Source: Azolla caroliniana | Taxonomy: Eukaryota > Polypodiophyta | Reading direction: 5' to 3' | DNA length: 64,000 nt | Assembly: GCA_043228905.1 (NCBI GenBank) | Contig: JBHGNT010000012.1 | Coordinates: forward strand, 12,214,001-12,278,000 | Shown here: positions 22,036 to 32,211 of the stretch, piece by piece | How the letters are laid out: every line of letters begins with the position of its first letter | Numbering within the stretch: position 1 is the first letter of the stretch | Made by a program: the position numbers and the translations under genes | The notes under the pieces: model-generated | Told to the model about the DNA's origin: nothing | Database searches by the model: none | The model's input: only the letters and a program-made list of their open reading frames with translations

Positions 22036-22290
22036 TGTTATGTACACATAACGTTGGTGAGGGTAGGTTACTAATATTTACATTAGTGAAGGGTATGTTC
22101 ACTAATGTTTAAAAGGGGACTAATGATTGGATAGAAGGAATGATAGGTGCATGCACTATCATGATTTGGACAACCAATGAATGGAGAGCCTTTTAGAAAG
22201 GCACATCTATTCAAGGGGCCTAGGAAAAGGTATAAATATGAGGCTTAGCTACCCTCATAAGGACATTACGTCATAAGGCTACTGTCTTAG
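22036..22290 (+). repeat. Truncated gypsy 3' LTR
   Basis: It begins TGTTATGTACACATAACG after AGTAGGGGAGTA and contains GGTATAAATATGAGGC (TATA box, about 22230), sharing TATAAATATGAGGC-TAGCTACCCTCAT with the family A LTR. The 5' portion differs from family A, so it is a sister family. It is cut at about 22290. Confidence 0.75.
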
Positions 22291-22299
22291 ACACCGGTG

Positions 22300-22729
22300 G
22301 TGCAGGGTAGGCTTTCATCTCGATGATCGTGTTTATCGTTTCCAAGGTATTAGTCATCCTAATATCTGGTGGTATGGGACGTCAGTGGTAGGTTGGCTAT
22401 GTCTAGATCATAGCTTAACATATCTCCTCGAGCCTTGTGCTCCTAGCACTATTCCACATCGTATTGTGCCACCTCCACCTGTCGTTCAACTCGATGATGG
22501 CCCGGAATATGAGGTTGTAGCTATCCTTGATTCCAAGATCATCCCCCATAAGCTATATTAGTTGGTGGATTGGCTTGGATACGGTCCCAATGATTGTACT
22601 TGGGAGCTTGTCGACAACGTTACTAATACCTCAGACACTTGTGGATGCCTTCCATCGCAAGTATCCGGAAAAACCTAGCCTTCCATCCCAGGCGACTCAT
22701 GGCACTCGTCACTTTAAGAGGAGGGATTG
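22300..22729 (+). pseudogene. Integrase tail and chromodomain of a fungal/Tcn1-style chromovirus
   Basis: Readable pieces are YLLEPCAPSTIPHRIV, then PPPPVVQLDDGPEYEVVAIL, DSKIIPHKLY, a stop, LVDWLGYGPNDCTWELVDNV and, after a frameshift, LVDAFHRKYPEKPSLP. The order LEP-PPPP-DxxEYEVxxILDS-LVxWxGYxxxxxTWE-FHRxYP is that of chromodomain gypsies common in fungi and animals. It is clearly unlike the plant-type chromodomains at 7000 and 21900, which have KWMDKxIxDATWE. It ends at AAGAGGAGGGATTG, a polypurine tract. Tcn1-type chromoviruses are reported from fungi and from some non-seed plants, so a resident plant lineage is more likely than contamination. Confidence 0.65.
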
Positions 22730-23145
22730 TGTCATGAATACTGGTCATGCCAAAGCTTGAACCCTCGACCCTCACACTCATCTCATAGCACCTTACCTAC
22801 TGGGTAATTTAGATTATGTGGTAATTATTCATGTCATTATTAAGAGATGTATACATACAACATTATAGAACGCTCTAGAACATTATGGAACATTCTGGAA
22901 AATTTAAGGAAACTCATTAAGGGATGACACATGGCATTGCTTGCTCTTTCATGCATCATCACCTACTCCTATAAATTGAAGCCCCTCACTATTTTCAAGT
23001 CATTCCGGTTCAACACCAGTCTCAAGACCTCTAGCCTACATTATAAGCCAGTCTCTTAATTCTCTAGTTGTAACATTCTCTCTTTATAATAATAATATCT
23101 CCATTCTACTTCTTCTGCATATCCCTATCCTTTTCTCTTGTTCGT
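22730..23145 (+). repeat. LTR of the fungal-style chromovirus, right end uncertain
   Basis: It begins TGTCATGAATACTGG after the polypurine tract and has ACTCCTATAAATTGAAGCC (TATA box, about 22972). Imperfect repeats of GAACATT(A/C)T(A/G)GAA lie at about 22868-22900. The end is not certain; sequence changes to the next LTR at 23146. Confidence 0.55.
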
Positions 23146-24402
23146 TGTCGTGTGGTTTTTCACACACGATATGAAAACTATGTAGAAAAATAATGAAATA
23201 ATGATTTTAGATTAGATTAGTAGCTTGTTATAGAAATATGGATGTACTCAAGAGCTTTAAAACGTATTTCACTACATACAAAATGGAAGTTATGAGAACA
23301 TGGAGTTTGAGAAGATAGGGAAAATAGAACTATGATTTACCCCACATAGATAGGAAACTTTTGACCCTGGCTATATAAGCACATTGAGATCCCTCATTTT
23401 TCATTTGTGCTAAGAGCACTTTGGCCACTTTGTCTACAAGGATGAATGTGGCCAAGTTCCCAAAAACTGATTGGAAATAAAATGGAACCGCCCGGTAATG
23501 AAATCAGAACCGGAACCGGCCGGAAAGCAAACCGTAACCAGTCGGTAAGCAATCCAGAACTGGTCGGTAGCAATCCAGAACCGGCCAAAAAGCAAACCGG
23601 AACCGGCCGGTAAGCAATTCGGAACCGGCCGGTAAGCAAACCGGAACCGGTCGGTTAGCAATCCGAAACCAGTCGGTTAGCAAATCGGAACCGGCGACAT
23701 CGGCAATCAGCTGGTGTCGGAAACCGGGCGGATCCGAGAACCGGTGACCGGACGAGGCTAGACGTGGACCGGACGGATTGGATGGGCGACGATCGAGACG
23801 GACAGTTGATAGGATCATGTGGCTAATTAAAGTAAAGTAAAGGAAACTAAAGTAAAGGTCATGTGGATGGTCGCATGCAGCTAAAAATGGATGCAACTAA
23901 AAGTAGAGGCCAATGCAACTAAAAGTGGACATGCAAAGTAACATTGAAGGTGATGAACAGAGAACTCCATATAAAATTCCAATTTTTTTTCCTATACTGA
24001 GGCTCTCTCAAATTTTATTTTATTTTCCTTCTCAGCTCCCTTATCTTATTGAAGTCATAACACTCAAAAACCCTAACTTTCCCTATAGAAGCGATATCTC
24101 TCATAAACCCTAATTTCCTTACGGAAGCCAAAAACCCTAATTTTCCTTACAGAAGCCATAAACCCTAATTTTCCCTATGGAATCCATATCTCTCAAAAAC
24201 CCCTAATTTTTCTTTTCTATTAAACTTAGTAAACCTAAACTTCTGAATCCCAATCTTGGGACATATTGCAATTTCTTTTCCTTTGCTAATGAAAAATTAT
24301 TAAATTTCTTCTTTCCATTAATTGTTAAAAAATATAAACACACGAATGTGATATCCGAGGTCCTGCCTCAAGTTCACGTGTCCTCGTCGTATTTTCGCGA
24401 CA
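23146..24402 (+). repeat. Long LTR of the TGTCG...CGACA family with internal minisatellites
   Basis: It starts TGTCGTGTGG and ends TTCGCGACA, giving terminal TGTCG/CGACA inverted repeats as in 28553-29473. Its first 350 bp align with the start of the LTR at 54344 (shared: TCTTCAAGAGCTTT-like, CCCACATAGA, GACCCT-TATATAA, GATGAATG-GTGGCC). 23490-23700 holds about eight units of a 22-24 bp repeat around ACCGGCCGGTAAGCAAACC. 24060-24210 holds four to five units of about 33 bp containing AAACCCTAA. A TATA box, CTATATAAGC, is at 23371. The two sides belong to different elements, and no target duplication is found. Confidence 0.7.
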
Positions 24403-24639
24403 CTGTGTGCTCACATTGACGACCCCTACGGCATATGCAGGATCGGGTTGGCTCGCCACCATCACGTACATGATACGTGCTACTGCCGATGCGTAGGATA
24501 TATTTCCATTGAGCTGTCTCTCCTTATCTGTCGAAGGAGAGTCTTTGTCCGATAGTCAGATCGACGTCGGAAGTGGTGTTGGTGCTAGCTTCATGTTCTC
24601 CATGTTGAAGTGTCTCAGCACCTTTCGGATGTAGTCGGA

Positions 24640-25330
24640 CTAGGAGAGTTTTCGTCGTCCAATTTCGCTCGATCCTCATGCCCAATATATGTCAGGCCCT
24701 TCCGAGTTCCTTCATCACGAACTTTTTGTGAAGGCTCCGCTTTAGATTTCCGATTTTGGTTTGATTGCTCCATGTAATCAGCATGTCATCGATGTATAGG
24801 ATCAGATAGATCCGGGACTTGTCACTCAGTTGCCAAGTATATAAACATGGTTCGGAGTCGGACCGGCTGTACCCGAGTTTTTGGATGTAGGGGTCGAACT
24901 TCCAGTACCACATCCTCGGCGCTTGTTTTTTAAGTCATAGAGGCTTTTCTTCAATTGACATACGAGGTAACTTTCCTCCCCCATCGCCGTGAAGGAATGT
25001 ACACATGTAGATGTCTTCATCCAGGTCTCTGTGTAGGAATGTTGTCTTTACGTCCATCTAGTTGATACGATCTCGAGTAGGAGTCGAAGGGTGGTCATCT
25101 TGACTATTGGGGAGAAAATCTCATCGTAGTCAACCCCGTGTTCATTCTTGAATCCCTTCGCGACAACACGAGCTTTGTATTTGGGCTTCTTTAAATCAGA
25201 TAAATATTTGTATCAAAAGACCCATTTGTAGGGTAGCGGCTTTCTTTCGGTTGGTAATTCGACAAACTCTCACATTTGATTCTGTCGAATCGATTCCATC
25301 TCAAATTGCATGGCTTGTATCCATGTGTCG
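24640..25330 (-). pseudogene. Copia reverse transcriptase, broken
   Basis: The catalytic motif is YLILYIDDMLITW (YIDD in place of YVDD, about 24790-24820). Upstream are CQLKKSLYDLK (about 24940-24975) and, in other frames, the DVKTTFLH segment (about 25030-25055). The 24410-24560 part reads NGNISYASAVARIMYVMVAS and corresponds to the RT-RNase H connection. At least three frameshifts. Confidence 0.75.
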
Positions 25331-25334
25331 GCAT

Positions 25335-26005
25335 CCGGTGCAACTATAACTTCTTCGTATGTGCTTGGTTAGCCTGCATGGTTTAGTTGACATAATTGAG
25401 GCCCGATTAAAAGAACTCTATCTTCTCCGAACTTGTCTGGATCTCCTGGGGGCTGTATTGATCGGTTCGGATCCTTCGATCGGCTCCGTCTTGGCATATG
25501 TTGAACCACTTATGTTAGGATTCCTGTTGGATGACTCACCCCTGTAATAGGAATTCGACAATGTCATGTCATCCTCCCTTGCTTCAGGATCGATTGACTT
25601 GGAGATAGGAGACTTAGCCGACTCATGTCGACTTTTCCCTTTAATTGTTTTGGTTGTGCCTTGTGTAGCCATGCGCCAGCATCCGGTACAGCTATAGCTT
25701 CTTCGTATGTGCTTGGTTCGCCTGCATTGGTGTAGTTGACGTAGTCGAGGCCCGGTTAATAGAACTCTATCGGCCTCCGAACTTGTCCGGATCTCCTAGG
25801 TGCCGTATTGCTAGGTTCGGATCCTTCGATCAGCTTTGTCGGTTGATTGGCATTTGTTGAACCAGTTGGATGACTCACCCTTGTAATAGGAATTCGATGA
25901 TTTCACTTCATCCTCCCTTGCTTTGGGATCGATTGACATGGAGATAGGAGACTTAGCTGACTCATGTCGGCTTTTCCCCTTAGTTTTTTTGGTCGTGGCT
26001 TGGTT
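25335..26005 (-). repeat. Tandem duplication of about 345 bp inside the copia linker
   Basis: 25335-25672 and 25681-26005 are imperfect direct copies. Both contain CATCCGGTRCARCTATA, TTCTTCGTATGTGCTTGGTT, GGTTCGGATCCTTCGATC, TGTAATAGGAATTCGA and GGATCGATTGAC. The duplicated part spans the integrase-RT linker and the first codons of RT. The undamaged relative at 15200-15680 has one copy. Confidence 0.85.
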
Positions 26006-27460
26006 GACCAGTATTGATCTTGTCAATCTCTTAGTCGAATCCATTTCGACTAGTGTATGTCTTGCCGATTCAGAGTCGATAGATGTATTATCGGCTTGGT
26101 GGAGTTCGATTGTTTGTAGAATCTCTGATTCGGCCCAGTGGGTTAGTCCTTCTACGACATCTTCATCAACTTCGAAGGATACCTTTTTACCAACTATTTT
26201 CTGTTGGTTCCTCTCAGAGGGAATAGAGTCTTCATTGAAGACTATGTCACTACTCTCGATCAATTTCCGGTTCTCTGGGTTCCATAGTCGATAGCCGAAT
26301 TCCCTATCAGTTCCATAACCGAGAAATATGCACTTTGTTTCATGGGGCGCCAACTTGGTCCTTTTCTCCCTAGGGATGAATGCATAGGCTTCACATCCAA
26401 ATATATGAAGTTTTTCATAGGTCGTCTCTTTGCATGACCATAGTACTTGTGGCACTTTGAGCCTAATTGCTTTCAACGATGATAGATTTATTAGGTAAAT
26501 GTCTATATGCAACACTTCAGCCCAGAACTCTAGCTAGTCCGGCTTGTTGGAGCATTACCGTCACCCTCTCTTGGATTGTTCGGTTGATCTGTTTAGCCAC
26601 TCCATTTTGCATGGGTGTTTAAGGAACGGTTTTTTTATGTTTGATCCCTTTGTCAGACAACTACTGTTTGAAGGCTCGGGAGGTGTATTCACCTCCGTTG
26701 TCAGGTCAAAGTGTCTTCACTCTGTATCTTGATTGGTTCTCCATTGTAACTGTCCACTAACTGAAGACCTCAACCGCTTTGTCTTTCGACCTAATCAAAT
26801 AGGCCCAGACCTTCCGTGTACAGTCATCTACAAATGTGATGAAGTATCGGGAACCACCTAGTGATCGTTGAGGCCTAGGCCCACATATGTCTATGTGCAA
26901 GAGCTCTAGGGACTATCGTATCATCTCATAGTGGAGAGAGTGCGAACTTCAGGTATGTTTCCCATATCGACAATGCTTGCAGAAGTCCATCTTCACCAGG
27001 AGTTTAAGAAGGTAGTTGACCGCCATTAGTCGGTCCTGTCCGACTTATAACATATGCCTGAGTCAGCCATGCCATAAGTTTGGGTCGGTCGTTTCATCTA
27101 CATTCACGACTCCTTCTGGATTGATCGCCACTATTGGATATAAGTTGTTGTACTTGTATTCGCTTCTGATCTTCAGATTTTCTCAGCTGATCATCCAGGT
27201 CGACTCATTGAGAGTCGTTCGTATCCATCTTCGGCTAACATGCCAATTGAGACTACACTCCTTTTTAGTGTGGGTACATGTTGGACTTGGTGTAGGATTA
27301 TCGTGTTTCCATTCAACAATTGAATTGGAACTTTGCCAATTCCTACGATTTTGCAATCCTGCCCGTTGCTGAGTTGAACGGTGTTGTTGGCATTGGCTGA
27401 ATAGTTCGAAAACCATTCGATGTTCGGGGTTACTTGGAATGTGGCATCAGAATCCAGCAA
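25811..27460 (-). pseudogene. Copia integrase, GAG-pre-integrase and protease, broken
   Basis: 26515-25811 is open for 234 codons and covers the integrase C-terminal part (LWSCKETTYEKLHIFGCEAY, LAPHETKCIFLGYG, RKLIESSDIVFNEDSIP) and the charged linker. 27460-27191 covers the protease, where the active site DSGA appears as DSDA, and LKRSVVSIGMLAEDGYE. The HHCC and catalytic core between them are decayed. Confidence 0.75.
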
Positions 27461-27798
27461 CCACGTACGTGCCCCTTGCGCACTGTAGACGACTTCTTCC
27501 GATCATCGAGTCCTCTAAGGAGAGGATTTCTCCCGATCAAGTGTCAACAACATTGACTTGGTTGTCAACTAGAGAGTGGTTCGAGTCGGATTGTCCTTGA
27601 TTCCACTCAGATTGCCGACCACTCTCTTTCCTCTTATTCTACCAGCAGTTGGAAATGTTGTGACCGGCTTTTCTGCAGTAGGTGCAGAAATCACTTGATT
27701 GACTCATTCTCGACATCCACGGTTGTCAGTCTCCCCTCATTCTCGATTGACTATGATTTTGACCGGTTTTGTCGGCTTGTCCTCGATCAACTGGATCA

Positions 27799-28232
27799 TG
27801 GTAGTGGGCATGGTAGTGGGTAGTGGGCATGGTAGTGTGTATACAAGAGGAGAGGGAGTTAAGGCCCCATCAATCTCTCCTCCTAAGATCCAGGCAAATA
27901 TTCCCCATTGAAAGAGGGGAATATTTGGCCTCTTCATTGGTAACAAACCTCACTCCTTTCTACTATAAAAATGAGTGAGGGGTCACCATTTAGAGGGTCT
28001 CCGTTTTGTCATTTTGAGGTAGACCATTAGGGATTTAGTTATTCTTATCCCATTTCGCTTTAGGGTTTTGCTTCGAGGTTCCACTCTCTATCATTTCCTT
28101 TCATTAGGGTTTAGTTCTTCTTCTTCTCCCTATCGGGTTAGATTTTGTCTAGCCTATATGGCCACACTTGTAAATCATGTGGTGATTTTCGTAATACAAT
28201 TTGTTTCATGAATCTCCTCTTCATCTAAAACA
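27799..28232 (+). repeat. Probable LTR of an unidentified element
   Basis: 434 bp from TGGTAGTGGGCATGG to CATCTAAAACA, with TACTATAAAAATGAG (TATA box, 27962) and a pyrimidine-rich second half, as in an LTR. It sits between two copia fragments and differs from every other LTR here. A hairpin CAAATATTCCCC / GGGGAATATTTG (about 27895-27927) lies 40 bp upstream of the TATA box. No target duplication is found. Confidence 0.45.
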
Positions 28233-28552
28233 GTCGGCTTCTTCATAAACTAACCAGATAACTAATGTCGGGTTGGGTGATTGTCAAGTAGATAAGGCTT
28301 CCAACAATTTTTCGGAACTGTTTCTCACTGCAGGCCGGTCCGGATTCTGGACGTAGCTTTAAGTTCCAGTCAAGGGGTGTGGAGATCGATTGACATTCTC
28401 TCATGCCGAACTTGTACAGCATATTCAACACATAATGGCGTTGTGAGAGAAATATGTCGTCGGGGGTCCAGATCACCTCCATCCCAAGAAAATAGTGAAG
28501 GTCCCCCAGGTCCTTCATTTCAAATGCGTTTGACAATTGGGACTTCACATGG
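28233..28552 (-). pseudogene. Copia RT C-terminus
   Basis: The frame reads VKSQLSNAFEMKDLGDLHYF, LGMEVIWTPDDIFLSQRHYV, LNMLYKFGMRECQSIST and IVGSLIYLTITQPDISY. It continues the RT broken at 29474, where the YVDD motif lies. Truncated before RNase H catalytic residues. Confidence 0.85.
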
Positions 28553-29473
28553 TGTCGCATGGCGCATGACACACGTGCCAAACTTTGGGATGTGGGCGTC
28601 GCAAGCGCGGACAAGCACCGGGCCTCTATCCGCTAGTGGTTATGGAGGATTGACGATGGGATTTCCGCGCCTAGGGGTCGGTCGAATAGGACCACCAAGG
28701 TCTTTGACCGGGGAGAATGAATCAGGTGAGTTGTGCCTGTAAGGAATTGGCCGTTTAGGTTTATCGTCGAGGCGTCCTTTGTTGTCGAAGACGCGCCCAA
28801 ACCCGACTCAATGGTGTGGTGGATTGATGTGTAGGCAGCTGAAGTAACGCACTAATGTGGTTGAGAGTGTGTGAGAGAGAGAAATGAAAATTGAGGAAGT
28901 GTTTAAGATAGATAGATAGACGGATTGAAATTCCAATTCTAGGTTTGAACCCTTGACTTTTCTTTTGAGAAACAAGACACATCACCAATAAGATAACTAG
29001 GTTTTCTTATTAAAATATCTTGATTTAATCCATAGCTTGCTTGATACATAGCCTCCTTTGATTCATCGATCAATTCCCACTTATATAGATGCCCCCATGC
29101 ATATGTGCATGCGACAGTGTAAGACATGCATACAATGCATGAAACGCATGCGATGCATGATTACCATTTGGCGCTCATGTACCTCATCCAAGCTCTCATG
29201 TATGAGCATTCATATGTGAAAAAGATAATGATAAACTAAAGAAATAACTTAGCCTAATGGTAAGTCAGTTGTCTTCTATCTTGGAGGTGCAAGGTTCAAT
29301 ACTTGCACCTCTTTGTAAGCTTGAAAATGCAAATAGGCTTTAGGTGTTCTCATTATATTTATATTTACAACATGCTAACGTATGAGTGTAACCATCACCC
29401 CTTTCATTCGTGTGCGCATTACACCCTTTCGATTCCATGCGATTTTCACACTGTTGCCGAAAATCTTCACGAC
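28553..29473 (-). repeat. Solo LTR (TGTCG...CGACA family), minus orientation
   Basis: The plus-strand ends TGTCGCATGG and TTCACGACA give the TG...CA and 5-bp terminal inverted repeats of the family. The minus strand start CGTGAAGATTTTCGGC also begins the LTR at 54344. Flanks ATGG (28549-28552) and ACGG (29474-29477) look like a target duplication with one C-to-T change. The interrupted copia RT reads on in register. It contains a tRNA-like sequence on the opposite strand and a TATA-like CTATATAAGTGGG (minus strand, about 29080). Confidence 0.8.
29243..29315 (+). ncRNA. tRNA-like sequence (A and B box) inside the solo LTR
   Basis: TAGCCTAATGGTAAGTC (29250-29266) fits the Pol III A box, and GGTTCAATACT (29293-29303) a decayed B box, with the starts 43 bp apart as in a tRNA gene. 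GAGGTGCAAGGTTCAATACT-TGCACCTC forms a T-arm-like stem. It is antisense to the LTR. The same arrangement is found at 54860-54930. Confidence 0.5.
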
Positions 29474-30640
29474 AACGGCCGATTTCATCGAGTCCAGGTC
29501 CGGTGATGACTAGATCATCTACGTATAGTAGGATACAAACCGGACGGTGCGGACCTTGCCAGATGAATAGTGAAGATTCAGACTTTCAGGCCACAAACCC
29601 CATCTTACACAACTGGTGTGTGATTTTCGCATTCCAAGCTCGGGGGGCTTGCTTCAAACAATAAAGGGACTTTTTGAGTCGGCACACCGCCGACCTATTT
29701 AGGTTTGATTGAAAACCGGGGGGTTGGATCATATAGAGTGGTTCTTCAAGGTCACCTTGAAGAAATGCATTCTTCATGTCCATTTGGTGAAGTGCCATCC
29801 ACTTGCCGCAGCAACAGCCAGTACCACATGAACCGTCATCATCTTCGCTACCGGAACGAAGGTCTTGTCGTAGTCAATTTCGTGGGTTTGGAGTGTATCC
29901 CTTCGCCACTAACTGAGACTTGTACAGGTTGACCAAAACCGTCGGCATTGTATTTTACCTTGTACACCCACTTGCAACCGATCGATTTACATTGTTGAGT
30001 AGGGTTGACCAGGTCCCAAGTGTTGTTGGCATCGAGTGCCCACATTTCTTCTTCCATAGCAGCACGCCAATTTGTGTCTTTCGTTGCTTCTGCGTAGCTC
30101 TCTAGCTCACGCACTCCCACCACCTTGGTCATGTACGCATAATGATGTGCCATGTACTTATTCTATCCATACCGTTTTACGGGGTTCTTTTAGTGGGTTG
30201 ACCGGTGCAATTTTCCGTCAGTCGGTTTGAGGCCCTTCTTGGCCAGTTTGGACTTTGTTTTCGAACATCTTACCTCATTTAGTTTGTAGTTAGAATCACT
30301 CCGATCTGACTCTTCGCTACCAGTGTCGTATTCTAGCATCTTCTTCTTCCCCTTCTCTGTGCGCGTGAACCGTCTCCTCGGTTCCTTGCGTAGGAAGAGC
30401 ACGAAGAGTCTCCACCACTCACTAGATCTTCATCCGACTGGTCATTCCGACTCAGTCGCTCATTTGGCCCACTTAGCCGGAATGAGATCCGACTCTCATC
30501 TAGAGTACCGAATTCCCCATCTGCTACCTGAACCTCTCCGGGTTCACTAGCTTCATCCTCCGGAATCGGGACTTCGTCGGGAGTTGGAGTCGGTAGAGAG
30601 TACCATGATGCCGACTCATCAAACTCGACATCTCAACTTA
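29474..30640 (-). pseudogene. Copia RT N-terminal part and linker
   Basis: From the top: a Lys/Ser-rich linker (30190-30640, KGKKKMLEYDTGSEESDRSD), RT start SYAEATKDTNWRAAMEEEMW and NTWDLVNPTQQCKSIGCKWV (29950-30110), [20 protein letters not shown] (about 29740-29800), [19 protein letters not shown], and ILLYVDDLVITGPGLDEIG (YVDD, about 29500-29545) directly against the solo LTR. Several frame changes. Confidence 0.85.
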
Positions 30641-31750
30641 CTCAGGCCTATTTAGTCCGGGGGTTATAACACTTATAACCCTTCTGTTCATGCGAGTAGC
30701 CGACGAGGATGTACTTCTCCGACTTCGGATCTATATTCCTTCGATTCTCATCCGGTACATGCACATATGCTATGCTACCGAATATCCGAAGATGTCTCAA
30801 ATTCTGTCCAAAATACAGCTCATGTGCTGACACCTTATCTCCAATCCGGTTTTGGATGTAGATGGTCGTCCAGACCACCTCAACCCAGTAAAACCTGGGC
30901 ATGATCTTCTCCTCCAGCATTGCCCTTGCTGCATCGACAATCGACCGGTTCTTTCTCTCAGCCACACCGTTTTGTTCCGGTGTGCATCGATAGTTGAATT
31001 CTCTCTGAATTCCTTTTTGTTGCAAATAACTGTTGAATTGGCTGGAAAAATATTCTTTTCTACCATCCAACCGCAGACACTTGATCTTTCTTTCTATTTC
31101 CCTCTTGACCAAGATTTGTAGATTCCGGAAATTGTCGAAGACTTCACCTTTCCTCTCAATGAGGTAGATCCATGTGTGCCGGTTGTAGTCGTTGATGAAG
31201 GAGACGAAATACCGACTCTTGCGAAGACTAACGTTTTGTCCCGGTCCCCATACATCCAGCTGGATTAAGTCGAGCTTGTTACGGCTCCGATTTTGTTCAG
31301 TGCGAAATGGAAGCCGGTGTTGCTTCCCAAGTTGGCATGCTTCATATATTTGGGCCTTCCGGCCACTGAATTTCGGCAATTCGAGACCAACCTGTTTCTA
31401 TTGCAAGTCTTGAAGCTTCCGGTAGTTGACATGGCTGATCCACGTGTGCCAGAGATCGATCTCTGATTTTGTCTTTTGTCCTTTGGCAAACAAGGCAATG
31501 CCGACGTCATTGGTGTCGAGGATGAACATCCTCCCGTCTATGCACCCTTGCGTAATTATCCGGTCTCCTTCCTCGATGAAGCACCCGAGGTGCGTAAACC
31601 ACACCTGTTGTCCCTGGTCGACGATTTGTTCGACCGACACTAGGTTCTTTGTGATTGTCGGAATATGTAGTACGTTTATCAACTTTCCCTTTTGTCCAAC
31701 ATGGCATAAGGGGACTTCTCCAACATGCACAATCAGGTGAGGGGTGTCGT
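30640..31750 (-). pseudogene. Copia protease remainder and integrase
   Basis: 31730-31398 holds the PR end and GAG-pre-integrase (INVLHIPTITKNLVSVEQIV; DLWHTWISHVNYRKLQDLQ). 31379-30648 is open for 243 codons: CQLGKQHRLPFRTEQNRSRN, LIQLDVWGPGQNVSLRKSRY (first D), YFVSFINDYNRHTWIYLIE, CLRLDGRKEYFSSQF (second D; the usual DNGGE is DGRKE), EQNGVAERKNRSIVDAARAM (E) and GSIAYVHVPDENR. Most of the integrase is intact in one frame, which makes this a fairly young copy. Confidence 0.88.
31746..31750. other. Target-site duplication GTCGT, left copy
   Basis: GTCGT immediately left of the LTR at 31751 is repeated at 35428-35432, right of the other LTR. Confidence 0.9.
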
Positions 31751-32159
31751 TGTTATACTCTTAGCCGGACAAGGCCTAACACAAGGTGTCACGGAGACAC
31801 TTCACCAAAGGGTGATTACGGCATAGGATTAAGATTCAACGATCACACCGACTTACGTAGGTTACACGATTAGATTGCTTGGTTAATTACACGCGTAAGA
31901 TATAACAATGATTACAGAACGGAAATCAAGACAGAAGTATAAACACCATAATCTCCATTAATTATCCGCTGTGATTACAATAGGGTCCGGGCCTTTAAAT
32001 AGGTTTCCGGCCCGTAGTACAAAACGGTGTCTCTCGCACCTATTCGGGATCCGTCCGGATCTGGAACGGCATACCGTTTCCAGTCCGTCCGTCCACACTA
32101 TGCTCATTTACAACCATCTAATTAATTCCGTATTTTGGACTCCTTGCCGGCCGGTAACA
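31751..32159 (-). repeat. 3' LTR of the gag-only element (409 bp)
   Basis: Plus-strand ends TGTTATACTC and CCGGCCGGTAACA; identical by eye to 35019-35427. A TATTTAAAGG (minus strand, about 32000) is the best TATA-like site. Confidence 0.93.
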
Positions 32160-32200
32160 CATGGCACGCCCGTGGGACAGTACCTTGTACGTCGAACCCT
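32160..32200 (-). promoter_or_regulatory. Conserved motif in the polypurine-tract position
   Basis: Directly upstream of the 3' LTR the minus strand reads CGACGTACAAGGTACTG then TCCCACGGGCGTGCCATG. This is not purine-rich. Closely similar sequence stands directly upstream of the LTR at 61760 (plus strand) and next to the LTR end at 44733 (minus strand). The opposite strand, TGGCACGCCCGTGGGAC, resembles a primer-binding site. Confidence 0.6.
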
Positions 32201-32211
32201 TCTCGGCCCCT

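Larger units (their letters stand above)
13060..22290 (+). mobile_element. Ty3/gypsy chromovirus, gag to 3' LTR, split by a copia
   Basis: Gag starts near 13117, is cut at 13229 by a complete copia in the opposite orientation, and resumes at 18001. Protease, RT, RNase H, integrase and chromodomain follow in order to 22025, then a polypurine tract (AGTAGGGGAGTA) and a truncated 3' LTR. The 5' LTR is missing. The internal domains are nearly all recognisable but carry many stops. Its gag is homologous to that at 52486-53450. Confidence 0.9.
24403..27798 (-). mobile_element. Decayed Ty1/copia, gag to RT (minus strand)
   Basis: Same family as 13229-18000. On the minus strand from 27798: a CCHC knuckle DFCTYCRKAGHNISNCW (about 27645-27695), protease LDSDATFQVTPNIEWFSNYS (27400-27460), GAG-pre-integrase region (26990-27200), integrase core remnants, LWSCKETTYEKLHIFGCEAY and HETKCIFLGYG (26300-26470), the Ser-rich linker (25400-26250, internally duplicated) and RT (24692-25330: LICQLKKSLYDLK-like, YLILYIDDMLITW). 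RT ends at about 24410 and RNase H is missing. No LTRs of its own are seen. Confidence 0.85.

Noticed and set aside
23394-23896. Minus-strand frames with repeated FRFAYRPVP-like peptides
   Set aside because: Translation of the CCGGTAAGCAAACCGGAA minisatellite; no gene.
24060-24210. Repeated AAACCCTAA motif
   Set aside because: Spaced about 33 bp apart within an LTR repeat; not a telomeric tract.
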